Positions 52,706 to 61,850 of a stretch of DNA of 64,000 nucleotides are shown here, in pieces. This stretch comes from an uncultured Flavobacteriaceae bacterium (GTDB taxonomy: Bacteria; Bacteroidota; Bacteroidia; Flavobacteriales; Flavobacteriaceae). Positions within the stretch are counted from its first letter, which is position 1; each line of letters starts with the position of its first letter. The notes under the pieces are model-generated. The model worked only from the letters and a program-made list of their open reading frames with translations, was not told the DNA's origin and searched no databases. The stretch covers positions 1 to 64,000 of the forward strand of contig CANNAN010000019.1 of NCBI GenBank assembly GCA_947502635.1, in the 5' to 3' direction. Made by a program: the position numbers and the translations under genes.

Positions 52706-53068
52706 TTAATTTGCCGTAGAATCTGCTGGTGTGGCAGTTGCTGCATCATTGGTTTGTACTGGAGTAGGTAAAGCAGCAGGCGCAGTGGTCGCTGCATCCT
52801 CGTCTAAAGCTTTAGAATCTACATTTTCTGCACCTCTGTTAATAGCAATATTAGAAGCTAATATTAAAACTAATAGTAAGGTTGCTAAAGTCCATGTACT
52901 TTTATCTAAAAAATCAGTTGTCTTTTTTACACCACCTAATTGTTGCGTACCACCGCCACCAAAAGATGATGATAATCCACCGCCTTTAGGGTTTTGAACC
53001 ATAATTACTACGATCAGTAAAAATGCCACTACTACAATTAATGCTAAAAATATTGTAAACGTACTCAT
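52706..53068 (-). CDS. secG: Preprotein translocase subunit SecG
   Basis: 120 residues. Two hydrophobic helices (about 4-22 and 58-76) joined by the conserved loop VQNPKGGGLSSSFGGGG, then an Ala/Thr-rich tail (TTAPAALPTPVQTNDAATAT) longer than in E. coli, a usual feature in Bacteroidota. Part of the SecYEG channel. Its start overlaps by one base the stop of the upstream gene. Confidence 0.92.
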   Translation of the reverse strand: MSTFTIFLALIVVVAFLLIVVIMVQNPKGGGLSSSFGGGGTQQLGGVKKTTDFLDKSTWTLATLLLVLILASNIAINRGAENVDSKALDEDAATTAPAALPTPVQTNDAATATPADSTAN

Positions 53069-54036
53069 TATTCTATATTATTTTGTTCTTGTAATTGTTC
53101 TATTGCTTTAATTTGGTCTGCAAAGAAACCACTTTTTTCTGGATATTTCAAACTTAAGACTTTATAAGATTGAATTGCTTTTTTATAGTTTTTTTGTTCC
53201 ACATAGATACGGGCTAAAGTCTCAGTCATTAAGGCTTCAGGTCGTATCATTTGGGCTTTAGCCAGATTCCCTTTTGTAATGGAAGCTTTAAAAGGGTTTA
53301 TTTTTGGATTTTTTGTAATGAATTGATCAATGAGCTCAAACTTTTTAGTTTTATCTAAAACAGCTTTGTTTTCTAAAGGTGTTGTGCTTTCTGTATTTTT
53401 GTCTTCATCGCTTTCTTTCTTACCTACGTTTCTTTCAATGGGTTTAAAACGTGCTAATTTTAACCATTCATTAAAAGAATGGGTTTCTTTTTTATCAAAC
53501 TGAAGTGGTTTGCCTAGACTTAATATATCGTCAACAGATACTTCTTGTGTTTTTGTTTCTTCTGTTGCTTTTTCAATGGTTTCAGATTCATCTAAAATAA
53601 AGCTAGTTGTTTTTTTAGGACGCGCTTCTTTGGGTTGAAATAGTGACGGATCCAATACCCCAATGGTATCTTTAATTTGTTGTTTTAAAGTGTTATCAAT
53701 TTTGACACTTTTATTTACTGAAAGATCTTCAATAGTAACATCGATGTCTTTTAGATGGGCTATATTTTGTTTTATATATTGTGAAATTTCATTTTGAATA
53801 AATGCTTCCGATGTGATAAAATCGAACAATATACTTCTGTCTGTTGTATAAGCTGCTGTTGTTTTTAGTTCTTGATTGTATTTAAAACTGCTTTCATTTT
53901 TTAAGCCTTTTAGATATATAGCACGAGCTGGCTGAAAATAAGGAAATTCATCGATGACAGATTTTACGGCCTCGGTTTGTTGAAGTGTTATGGTTTGCGG
54001 ATGCTGTAATATGTTTACGAAATCTGTCGAATTCAT
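53068..54036 (-). CDS. Conserved flavobacterial protein with a C-terminal TPR-like helix pair
   Basis: 322 residues from the ATG at 54034-54036, chosen because the seven upstream residues are non-conserved in character. No signal peptide. N-terminal helices (VKSVIDEFPYFQPARAIYLK), a disordered charged middle (about 160-240) and a TPR-like end (ETLARIYVEQKNYKKAIQSY). It is found between lptE and secG in related genomes. The function is unknown; a role in envelope assembly is suggested by its neighbours. Confidence 0.75.
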   Translation of the reverse strand: MNSTDFVNILQHPQTITLQQTEAVKSVIDEFPYFQPARAIYLKGLKNESSFKYNQELKTTAAYTTDRSILFDFITSEAFIQNEISQYIKQNIAHLKDIDVTIEDLSVNKSVKIDNTLKQQIKDTIGVLDPSLFQPKEARPKKTTSFILDESETIEKATEETKTQEVSVDDILSLGKPLQFDKKETHSFNEWLKLARFKPIERNVGKKESDEDKNTESTTPLENKAVLDKTKKFELIDQFITKNPKINPFKASITKGNLAKAQMIRPEALMTETLARIYVEQKNYKKAIQSYKVLSLKYPEKSGFFADQIKAIEQLQEQNNIE

Positions 54037-54188
54037 TCCTTTCTGCCTTTTAGGCATTTTCCCATTAGGGAAATTTGTTAGTTGTTAAATACGTTGTTAT
54101 AAGTATCAAAAATAAAGATTTAAGCGATATCTTTTAACTTATCAATAAGTTTCTCTCTTTAAGTGAGATGTCTGGGAGGTAGAGTGGA

Positions 54189-54695
54189 CTACCATTTAGC
54201 TAAAGTTGCATTAAAAATATCCTGGGTTAAACGTTCAAAAATTTCTTCATGAGCTGTCGTTTTTTGACTGCCTACAAGTTGTGAAACCCCTGGGTAATCA
54301 TAGAAAAATGAAAAACTTTGCTCAAGATCATCTTCTACTTTCTTCTTATTAAAAAAACGGACTTTAACACCTATAGTTAATCTATTTTGAGCGGCTGTAT
54401 TTTGAGAAGTTGCAGTTGTTGGTGAAATTCTGTAACTCGTTATTTCTCCTTCATAAATCAAATCACCGTTTGATGGGACTAATCCTAAATTAGTCTGATT
54501 TTGTATTAAATCTTCAAGCGCTAGTTTAAAATCTCTTTCTAATCCAGGTTCAATCAATAACGAGGTGTTTTCAAAACGATTTACTTGAAATGTTTTAACA
54601 TCTGGCGGGATAGATGCACCTGTAAATGAATAAAAACCACAACTTGTTAGGGTTAATGTAACTACTAGTAATAATATGTATTTAACTATTTTCAT
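54189..54695 (-). CDS. lptE: LptE-family lipoprotein (canonical copy)
   Basis: 168 residues: lipoprotein signal with the family's SCGFYSFTGASIPP start. LptE plugs and assembles LptD, the outer-membrane channel that inserts lipopolysaccharide. Conserved parts are IPPDVKTFQVNRFENTS, EGEITSYRISPTTAT and SFFYDYPGVSQL. It starts 3 bases after its tandem paralogue at 54699. Confidence 0.88.
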   Translation of the reverse strand: MKIVKYILLLVVTLTLTSCGFYSFTGASIPPDVKTFQVNRFENTSLLIEPGLERDFKLALEDLIQNQTNLGLVPSNGDLIYEGEITSYRISPTTATSQNTAAQNRLTIGVKVRFFNKKKVEDDLEQSFSFFYDYPGVSQLVGSQKTTAHEEIFERLTQDIFNATLAKW

Positions 54696-54698
54696 GTT

Positions 54699-55202
54699 TT
54701 ACCATTTAGTAAGTGTAGCACTAAAAATGTCTTCTGTTATGCGTTCAAAAATTTCTTTAATTGCTTCATCTTTTATGTTTCCTATAAGTTGCCTATTTTT
54801 AGGGTAATCATAAAAAAACGAAAAAGTTTGTTCTAAATTATTGTCTTTTTTAAATTTATTAAAAAAGTAAACTCTCACACTTATATTTAATCTGTTTTGA
54901 GCTGCTGAGTTTTGTGTCGTAGCAGTAATTGGTGAAATTTTATAATCTGTAATTTCACCTTTATAAATTAAATCTCCATTAGTTTTTACCAAGCTTAACT
55001 TTGTCTGGTTTAATAGTAATTCTTGTAAAGATAACGTGAAATGATTTTCTATACCTGGCTCTACTAAATTAGCAATATTCTTAAAATTATTAATTTGAAA
55101 TGTTTTTGCATTTCCAATATTAATATTATCTAATGTGTATTTTGCTTTACATCCAAAAAGGGTTATCGATATACTAATAATGATTAATTTGAAAAACTTC
55201 AT
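54699..55202 (-). CDS. Second LptE-like lipoprotein, tandem paralogue
   Basis: 167 residues aligned end to end with the next gene (shared KTFQINNFKNIANLVEPGI, YKGEITDYKISPITATTQN, SFFYDYPKNRQL and the terminal TKW). The signal is a lipoprotein type (ISITLFGC) but the CGFYSFTG start is replaced by CKAKYTLDN. More basic and more AT-rich than its partner. A duplicate that may have changed role, or a variant plug for LptD. Confidence 0.85.
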   Translation of the reverse strand: MKFFKLIIISISITLFGCKAKYTLDNINIGNAKTFQINNFKNIANLVEPGIENHFTLSLQELLLNQTKLSLVKTNGDLIYKGEITDYKISPITATTQNSAAQNRLNISVRVYFFNKFKKDNNLEQTFSFFYDYPKNRQLIGNIKDEAIKEIFERITEDIFSATLTKW

Positions 55203-55223
55203 TCAATACTTAATGTTAACGTA

Positions 55224-56492
55224 TTAAAGGTCATATTGTTTTATCTTTCTATATAATGTGCGTTCGCTAATTCCAAGTTCAGCTGCTGCTAATTTACGCT
55301 TTCCGCTGTGACGTTCAAGAGATTTTTTTATTAATTCTAATTCTTTGTCGTGCAGCGATAAGGTTTCTTCTTCTTCGATTTCTTCAGCAAAATGATATTT
55401 GTCTTGAACATCAATAGTCTCATCATGATCTACAGAATGTTCTGGAATGGATAGTACTTCCGTTTCTTGAACAGGACTTTCATAGATGGTTTCTTCTTCC
55501 TTATCAGTTCCATAGATTTTCTGAATTAAACCTTCATTATCTTTTTCAACATCTTTAGTGTTCCCATTTTTCATGAGTTCCATGGTAAGCTTTTTTAAAT
55601 CATTTAAATCCGCTTTCATATCAAATAAGACTTTATATAAAATCTCACGTTCACTACTAAAATCGCTTTCAGATTTTGATGTTTTAATAACGGCAGGTAA
55701 ATTAGTGCCTGCAGTTGGTAAATAGCCTTGAAGCGTTGAAGCACTTATAGTTCTATTTTGCTCTAATACAGATAATTGTTCTGCGATATTACGAAGTTGA
55801 CGAACATTACCTCCCCATCGATGTTTTGCTAATATTTGTATGGCAGTATCTGTTAGTTTAACAGTTGGCATTTTGTATTTGAGAGCAAAATCGCTTGCAA
55901 ATTTTCTAAATAATAAATGAATGTCCTCTCGTCGTTCACGTAATGGAGGCAAATGAATGTCTACCGTACTTAGTCTGTAATATAAATCTTCACGAAATTT
56001 TTCCTTATCGATCGCTTCAAACATGTTTACATTAGTAGCTGCTACTATACGAACATTCGTTTTTTGAACCTTACTGGAGCCTACTTTTAAAAATTCGCCA
56101 TTCTCTAAAACGCGTAACAGTCGTACTTGCGTTGTGAGAGGAAGTTCTCCTACTTCATCAAGAAAAATAGTGCCGCCATCTGCTACTTCAAAATAGCCTT
56201 GTCTGGTTTGGGTGGCTCCTGTAAAGGCGCCTTTTTCATGACCAAAAAGTTCACTGTCTATAGTACCTTCTGGAATTGCACCACAGTTTACAGCAATATA
56301 TTTATTGTGTTTTCTATGTGATAATTGATGTATTATTTTTGGAATACTTTCTTTACCAACACCACTTTCTCCTGTTACCAGAACCGAAATATCGGTAGGA
56401 GCAACCTGAATTGCTTTTTCAATGGCTCGATTTAGTGACGGCGTATTGCCAATTATACCAAAACGTTGTTTTATAGATTGTACTGATTCCAT
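55224..56492 (-). CDS. Sigma-54-dependent transcriptional activator without receiver domain
   Basis: 422 residues from the ATG at 56490-56492. The AAA+ domain begins almost at once: Walker A GESGVGKE, sigma-54 contact loop EKGAFTGA, Walker B GGTIFLDEVGELP. A variable linker (about 245-380) precedes a Fis-type helix-turn-helix (SGKRKLAAAELGISERTLYRKI). No receiver, GAF or PAS domain, so activity is controlled by expression, partner proteins or constitutively. Located in the usual flavobacterial miaB-sigma54-lptE order. Confidence 0.92.
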   Translation of the reverse strand: MESVQSIKQRFGIIGNTPSLNRAIEKAIQVAPTDISVLVTGESGVGKESIPKIIHQLSHRKHNKYIAVNCGAIPEGTIDSELFGHEKGAFTGATQTRQGYFEVADGGTIFLDEVGELPLTTQVRLLRVLENGEFLKVGSSKVQKTNVRIVAATNVNMFEAIDKEKFREDLYYRLSTVDIHLPPLRERREDIHLLFRKFASDFALKYKMPTVKLTDTAIQILAKHRWGGNVRQLRNIAEQLSVLEQNRTISASTLQGYLPTAGTNLPAVIKTSKSESDFSSEREILYKVLFDMKADLNDLKKLTMELMKNGNTKDVEKDNEGLIQKIYGTDKEEETIYESPVQETEVLSIPEHSVDHDETIDVQDKYHFAEEIEEEETLSLHDKELELIKKSLERHSGKRKLAAAELGISERTLYRKIKQYDL

Positions 56493-56508
56493 TTTATATG
56501 TCTTCTTT

Positions 56509-56532
56509 GTCATTCCTGCTAAGGCGGGAATC
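56509..56532. repeat. REP half-copy
   Basis: GTCATTCCTGCTAAGGCGGG and four further bases match one arm of the inverted repeat at 34901-34979. No partner arm nearby. It lies between the 113-residue protein and the sigma-54 activator. Confidence 0.6.
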
Positions 56533-56542
56533 TTTTCAATTT

Positions 56543-56884
56543 TTAATGCTCAATATATTCAGAAATTCCATGCTCGTTTTTCTTTCCTAACCATTCCCAA
56601 TTAAGCTTAAGTTTTATTTTGTTGTTGCTTGTTAAACTTATGTAGGCGATTGCTTTCCCTGATTTTAACTCATTTTCTGTCGTTATACATTGGTATAACA
56701 TATCAAGTTTATCATTTTTTAAAAGAGCAATTATTTTACCGTATTTTATGAGACCTCCATAATATTCGGCAGTTACTAAATCACCTTCTTGTTTGTATTT
56801 AAATATGGTTTCAGAATCCACTTTTCCATTTTCAGAATTTTCTATTAATGAAAATATTTTGTTGTTAAAGTTGAATTCTGCCAT
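56543..56884 (-). CDS. Small beta-rich protein (family often mislabelled N-acetylglutamate synthase)
   Basis: 113 residues: FNFNNKIFSLIENSENGKVD, TIFKYKQEGDLVTAEYYGG, LKSGKAIAYISLTSNNKIKL and LNWEWLGKKNEHGISEYIEH. This small family is frequent in Bacteroidota and often carries an unsupported N-acetylglutamate synthase label; nothing here supports acetyltransferase activity. Directly follows miaB on the same strand (6 bases). Confidence 0.75.
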   Translation of the reverse strand: MAEFNFNNKIFSLIENSENGKVDSETIFKYKQEGDLVTAEYYGGLIKYGKIIALLKNDKLDMLYQCITTENELKSGKAIAYISLTSNNKIKLKLNWEWLGKKNEHGISEYIEH

Positions 56885-56890
56885 TTGTTT

Positions 56891-58339
56891 TTAATTGTTT
56901 TCAGAATATCCAATGGCTTCACCAATAAGTGTTGCACTTGTACAGCTTATGGTTTTTACCATAACTAAGTCCCCAATTTTATAATGAGCTTTAGGAAATA
57001 CAACTACCGTATTTTGCGGATTTCTTCCAGACCATTGTTGATCTGATTTTTTAGATTCTTTTTCAATTAATACTTCGACAACGGTATTTAGTTGTGCTTT
57101 GGTTCTTATTCTACTATGTTCTTGTTGTAGAGCAACCATTTCTGCAAGTCTTCTTTTCTTCACAGATTCTGGTACATCATCTTCCATTTTGCGTTCGGCC
57201 ATAGTACCAGGACGTTCAGAATAGGTAAACATATACCCAAAATGATATTTTACATAGTTCATTAAAGAAAGAGTATCTTGAAAATCTTCTTCTGTCTCTG
57301 TAGGAAAGCCAACAATCATATCTTGACTTATAGCACAATTTGGAATGATTTTGCGAATATTATCAATCAAAGTCATGTATTCTTCACGGGTATGTAGACG
57401 ATTCATTTCTTTTAAAATACGATCACTCCCACTTTGTACTGGCAAATGAATATGGTTGCAAATATTATGATACTTTGCCATGGTTTCAACAACATCTAAC
57501 GTTAAATCCTGAGGATTGGATGTTGAAAAACGAATACGCATTTTTGGCTGCGCTTTAGCACATAGTTCTAATAATTTTGAAAAGCTTACAGAGGTGGCTT
57601 TTTGGATCTCACTAGCTTTTTCAAAACCTTTTTTCAGTCCACCGCCATACCAAAGGTAACTATCTACATTCTGACCAAGTAGCGTGATTTCTTTAAAACC
57701 TCTGCGCCATAAATCGTTTATTTCTTCTAAAATACTTTGTGGGTCTCTACTGCGTTCACGGCCACGTGTAAAAGGAACTACGCAAAAAGTGCACATGTTA
57801 TCACAACCACGCGTAATAGAAACAAAGGCAGTAACACCATTTGTATTTAAGCGTACAGGTGAAATATCACCATAAGTTTCTTCTTTTGAGAGGATCACAT
57901 TAATAGCATCACGTCCTTCATCTACTTCAGCTAGTAAGTTTGGTAAGTCTTTATAAGCATCTGGTCCAACAACCAAATCGACAATTTTTTCTTCTTCAAG
58001 AAATTTTGTTTTTAGCCGTTCTGCCATGCAGCCTAAAACACCTACTTTCATTTTTGGATTATGTGTCCTTTTTACAGCATTATATTTTTCTAAGCGCTTA
58101 CGCACTGTTTGCTCTGCTTTATCTCTAATGGAACAGGTGTTTACTAAAACCAAATCGGCATCCTCTAAATTCTGAGTCGTATTAAATCCTTGCTCGGCCA
58201 TAATTGAAGCTACAATTTCACTGTCGCTAAAATTCATGGCGCAACCATAACTTTCAATAAAAAGTTTGCGTTTGTTATCTTTTTTCTGTTCCAGAATGAG
58301 CGATTCACCCTGCTTGTTTTCGTCTATAGTTTTCTCCAT
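56891..58339 (-). CDS. miaB: tRNA-2-methylthio-N6-dimethylallyladenosine synthase MiaB
   Basis: 482 residues, normal length. Radical SAM enzyme that methylthiolates A37 of tRNAs reading U-starting codons. The N-terminal UPF0004 cluster has Cys in YGCAMNFSDSE, NTCSIRDKAE and GCMAERL; the radical SAM cluster is CDNMCTFCVVPFTRGRERSR; a TRAM domain ends the protein (about 415-480). First gene of the block reading toward groL. Confidence 0.96.
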   Translation of the reverse strand: MEKTIDENKQGESLILEQKKDNKRKLFIESYGCAMNFSDSEIVASIMAEQGFNTTQNLEDADLVLVNTCSIRDKAEQTVRKRLEKYNAVKRTHNPKMKVGVLGCMAERLKTKFLEEEKIVDLVVGPDAYKDLPNLLAEVDEGRDAINVILSKEETYGDISPVRLNTNGVTAFVSITRGCDNMCTFCVVPFTRGRERSRDPQSILEEINDLWRRGFKEITLLGQNVDSYLWYGGGLKKGFEKASEIQKATSVSFSKLLELCAKAQPKMRIRFSTSNPQDLTLDVVETMAKYHNICNHIHLPVQSGSDRILKEMNRLHTREEYMTLIDNIRKIIPNCAISQDMIVGFPTETEEDFQDTLSLMNYVKYHFGYMFTYSERPGTMAERKMEDDVPESVKKRRLAEMVALQQEHSRIRTKAQLNTVVEVLIEKESKKSDQQWSGRNPQNTVVVFPKAHYKIGDLVMVKTISCTSATLIGEAIGYSENN

Positions 58340-58516
58340 AATTTATCGAAACTGAAAGCATTCAATAAGTGTGCAAAGATACAATTTATTTATGTTTTGT
58401 GACAAAGTGGCAGTTTAAATTTCTTTTGGTTTTTGAAAATCATAAATGCTGATTACGCAACCAAAGTATACTTTGTGTATCTATTTAGAAACTAAACATT
58501 AAAACACTTCAAGTTT

Positions 58517-59218
58517 ATGAAAAAGATTTTTTTTGCTATTTGTGTCATATTATGTTTTATGAATATGAAATGCTCGGACGATGATACCGTTAATGGTATA
58601 GATCCAGATAATTTATTAATAGGAAGTTGGGCAGATCCAATATATAATGGTGAAGAAACTACATTTAAAAAAGTAGCGAACCTACCTGAAGAAGATTATG
58701 GCGTTTTGTTCAAAGCAAATGGTGACTTTGTTGAGCGCTCTTCTGGTTGGTGTGGCACACCGCCTCTCGTTTTTTTTGATTCTAATGGAACATGGCAGTT
58801 GGATGAAACGCTTATAAAGATAACTCAAGAACAATACCCAAGTAGCTATGCTTGGCGTATCGTGTCTCTTACTGCTAACGAATTAGTCGTAAAAAGAGAG
58901 TTAACAGAACAGGAGCAAGATCATAGGGAATTAATGAGCTTATTTGATGAAATTTATCAATTGTCAATAAGTGTTTCTTGTACAAATGCTGTCGATTGGA
59001 CTTTTACAGCTTATGGTTCTAAAGCTTGTGGAGGGCCTCAAGGATACATCGCATATTCTAAAAAAATAGATACAGCGACCTTTCTGCAGAAAATTGAAGA
59101 ATACTATAATTTGGAAAAAGCATTTAATATAAAATGGAACATTGTTTCAACATGTGATTTAGTACAATCGCCTAAAGAAATAGTCTGCGAAAATGGATTT
59201 CCTGTATCAAAAAATTAA
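58517..59218 (+). CDS. Lipoprotein of unknown function
   Basis: 233 residues with a lipoprotein signal (FFAICVILCFMNMKC, then SDDD). Mature part has a lipocalin-like start (LLIGSWADPIYNG ... DFVERSSGWCGTPP) and a second Cys-containing half (SVSCTNAVDWTFTAYGSKAC). No clear family. First of three consecutive lipoprotein genes; its signal peptide is nearly the same as that of the next gene. Confidence 0.7.
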   Translation: MKKIFFAICVILCFMNMKCSDDDTVNGIDPDNLLIGSWADPIYNGEETTFKKVANLPEEDYGVLFKANGDFVERSSGWCGTPPLVFFDSNGTWQLDETLIKITQEQYPSSYAWRIVSLTANELVVKRELTEQEQDHRELMSLFDEIYQLSISVSCTNAVDWTFTAYGSKACGGPQGYIAYSKKIDTATFLQKIEEYYNLEKAFNIKWNIVSTCDLVQSPKEIVCENGFPVSKN

Positions 59219-59242
59219 CTTAATAATAAAAAATATATAAAG

Positions 59243-59680
59243 ATGAAAAAGATTATTTTCCTTGCTTCTGTGGTATTATGTTTCATGAATATGCAATGTG
59301 ACGATGACGATGGTGAGAGACCTTCCATCTTGGTTTGTGATCAGACAACTATTGTAGATAAAGAAGTATACGATAACTTGGTTTCAGAACATTTTGCAAT
59401 TGTAGATGCACAAATAATTAATAATTGTTTGGCTGTAGAAATAAGCGCTTCAGGTTGTGATGGTAATTCTTGGAAGTTTAATTTAGTGGACTCAGGGGCT
59501 GTTGCAGAATCTTCTCCCGAACAACGTTATTTAAAGTTTCAGCTAATAAACGACGAGAATTGTTTGGCAGTATTTGAAAGAACGGTCTCATTTGATTTAA
59601 CACCACTTCAAATTAATGGGAGTCATGAAATTATATTACATCTCGAAGGTTTGGAATCTTCATTAAATTATAAATATTAA
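59243..59680 (+). CDS. Small lipoprotein of unknown function
   Basis: 145 residues; lipoprotein signal (FLASVVLCFMNMQC, then DDDD) almost shared with the preceding gene, followed by an unrelated beta-rich domain with Cys in LVCDQTT, NNCLAVEISASGCDGNSW and DENCLAVF, which may form disulfides outside. No family recognised. 24 bases after the previous gene. Confidence 0.65.
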   Translation: MKKIIFLASVVLCFMNMQCDDDDGERPSILVCDQTTIVDKEVYDNLVSEHFAIVDAQIINNCLAVEISASGCDGNSWKFNLVDSGAVAESSPEQRYLKFQLINDENCLAVFERTVSFDLTPLQINGSHEIILHLEGLESSLNYKY

Positions 59681-59692
59681 AACCTATATCTT

Positions 59693-60934
59693 ATGAAAGT
59701 AAAATACTTTTTTTTGTTCTTAGTTTTTATAAGCATATGGTCTTGTGATAAAAAAGACCTTGATTATGAACTTGTCCAAGTAGCTACTCCAGAGTTGATG
59801 ACTAAAACTGATTTTAGGAATTCGGTAGCTGTTACTGTAGCCAAAAAGATTGAAAAGGTTGGTAAAATATATGCTTACAAAAACTATATTTTTGTTACCG
59901 ACATGAATAAAGGCATACATGTTATTGATAACTCAAACCCTGCTTTACCAAAGACAGTTAAGTATATTAGAGTGCCTAGAAATGAAGATATTTCGGTAAA
60001 AGATGATTTTTTATATGCTGATAGTGCTACAGATTTGGTGGTTTTTGATATCTCTGATATTAATTCAATCTCTTTAGTGGAAAGATTAAAAGATGTGTTT
60101 AATATTTATAACTATAATATCCCTGTTGATGCCGAAACTGTTGATTATGGCAAAGTAGATTTGGACAATAATATTATTGTTGGTTGGACTGTAACTACAG
60201 AAAGACGTAAAAAAATTGACGAGCGTTTCGTTGCTATAGATGTAATATCAAACGATGCTGCTTTTAGTTCGGCTGAATCTGTAACAGGAAAAGGAGGTTC
60301 TTTGGCACGTTTCCAAATAGTTGATAATTATCTATATGCGGTAGGAAGTAATGAAATGGCCATTTTTAATATTCAAAGTTTGTCATCACCAGTACTTGCA
60401 AATACACAATATGCAGGATGGAATATAGAAACGATGTTTCATACAGGCGGTTATTTGTATTTAGGAAGCACCAATGGGATGTATATTTATAGTATAGCAA
60501 ACCCATCCTTACCAGAATATGTTTCAGAGTTTACACATTGGGAAGGTTGCGATCCTGTGGTTGTTGATGGGGATTATGCCTATTTAACGTTGCGTGGAGG
60601 GAATGCTTGTGGTCAGCTGGAAAGTGTTTTAGAAGTTATAGATATTAGTGATAAAAAAACACCAACATTAGCAGGGCGCTACGAATTAGAAAACCCTTAC
60701 GGGTTAGGTGTTAAGGGAAATACATTGTTTGTTTGTGATGGCACTTCTGGGCTAAAGTTATTTGATAAAACGAATCCGTTAGATGTGAAGCTAACAAAAG
60801 ACTACAGAGATATTCAGTCTAAAGATGTTATTCCATTAAAAAATAGCTTGCTTATGATAGGAGGAAATACATTGTATCAATATGAGTATATTGAAGGAGG
60901 TGTTAAACTAATAAGTGCTTATTCATTAAACTAA
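59693..60934 (+). CDS. LVIVD-repeat lipoprotein (beta-propeller)
   Basis: 413 residues with a lipoprotein signal (FLVFISIWSC). The body is made of LVIVD-type repeats that form a propeller: YIFVTDMNKGIHVIDNSNPA, LVVFDISDINS, MAIFNIQSLSSP, MYIYSIANPSLP, LEVIDISDKKTP and LKLFDKTNPLD. Usually surface-exposed; ligand unknown. Third of the lipoprotein run, 12 bases after the previous gene, and closed by a terminator. Confidence 0.88.
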   Translation: MKVKYFFLFLVFISIWSCDKKDLDYELVQVATPELMTKTDFRNSVAVTVAKKIEKVGKIYAYKNYIFVTDMNKGIHVIDNSNPALPKTVKYIRVPRNEDISVKDDFLYADSATDLVVFDISDINSISLVERLKDVFNIYNYNIPVDAETVDYGKVDLDNNIIVGWTVTTERRKKIDERFVAIDVISNDAAFSSAESVTGKGGSLARFQIVDNYLYAVGSNEMAIFNIQSLSSPVLANTQYAGWNIETMFHTGGYLYLGSTNGMYIYSIANPSLPEYVSEFTHWEGCDPVVVDGDYAYLTLRGGNACGQLESVLEVIDISDKKTPTLAGRYELENPYGLGVKGNTLFVCDGTSGLKLFDKTNPLDVKLTKDYRDIQSKDVIPLKNSLLMIGGNTLYQYEYIEGGVKLISAYSLN

Positions 60935-60964
60935 TATTTTGATATTGGCTAGTGGGCCGTTTTA

Positions 60965-60995
60965 AAAAAAACCTGTTCTTATGCAGGTTTTTTTG
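60965..60995 (+). terminator. Rho-independent terminator after the LVIVD gene
   Basis: AAAAAACCTG-TTCTTATG-CAGGTTTTTTT: stem extended by an A-run and T-run, 30 bases after the stop codon. Confidence 0.85.
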
Positions 60996-61068
60996 TGTTA
61001 TATTGCAACGGTATTTTTAAGAAATCATTTACTTTTAAAGTATTATAGTTAATTTAACCAACCCAAGT

Positions 61069-61839
61069 ATGAATACATTAGATTCCCTATTGAAAAAGAT
61101 AGATAAGTCCAAATCTTTAGATTTTGGAACCATATTCGATAACACCATAGAATTATTTAAAAAAGTCTGGTTAAAAGGTTTCTTGGTTGTTTTACTTATG
61201 GCAGCTTTTGCATTTGTAGTAAGCTTATTGTTTTCGTTAATTGGATTAGCACCAACAAATAATTTCTTTGTTAATGGGTTTGATATGGATGCTTTTTTTA
61301 GTCTTTATACGGTAAGTGTGCTTTATAGTATTCCTCAGACTATTCTTTTAAGTACAATAACAATGGCTTTTGTAGGTGCATTTTATAGAATTTGTAAACA
61401 AGTCGATTCAGGGGAAAACGTTGTGGATGATTATTTTTATTTCTTAAAAAAAGATTATTTTTCAAAATTATTAATGCTAGGTATTATTTATACGGGAATT
61501 GCGACATTAGCGCAACTTATGCTTCTAATTCCATACATATACGTATTTGTACCACTATCATATTTCTCCATAGTATTTGCTAATAATCCAAATTTAAGTG
61601 AAATGGAAATCGTTAAGGCTAGTTTTGCTATAGGAAATAAAAAATGGCTCATTACATTCGGTACTATGTTTGTTGCTGGAATTATTGGCATGTTGGGGGT
61701 AATTGCTTGTTTTGTAGGCGTATTGTTTACCTTGGCTATAGTCTATTTACCTGTGTTTTTTATCTATAAAGAAGTTGTTGGTTTTGATAATGCCAGTGAA
61801 ATAGATCAAATAGGAGTTGGAAGTGATACAAATTATTGA
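61069..61839 (+). CDS. Polytopic membrane protein, tandem paralogue 1
   Basis: 256 residues: a short amphipathic start (DSLLKKIDKSKSLDFGTIFD), then about six transmembrane helices with a conserved central loop (YFSIVFANNPNLSEMEIVKASFAIGNKKW). No catalytic motif recognised. The next gene encodes a paralogue with the same layout. Envelope protein of unknown function. Confidence 0.75.
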   Translation: MNTLDSLLKKIDKSKSLDFGTIFDNTIELFKKVWLKGFLVVLLMAAFAFVVSLLFSLIGLAPTNNFFVNGFDMDAFFSLYTVSVLYSIPQTILLSTITMAFVGAFYRICKQVDSGENVVDDYFYFLKKDYFSKLLMLGIIYTGIATLAQLMLLIPYIYVFVPLSYFSIVFANNPNLSEMEIVKASFAIGNKKWLITFGTMFVAGIIGMLGVIACFVGVLFTLAIVYLPVFFIYKEVVGFDNASEIDQIGVGSDTNY

Positions 61840-61850
61840 AATTTTTATAG

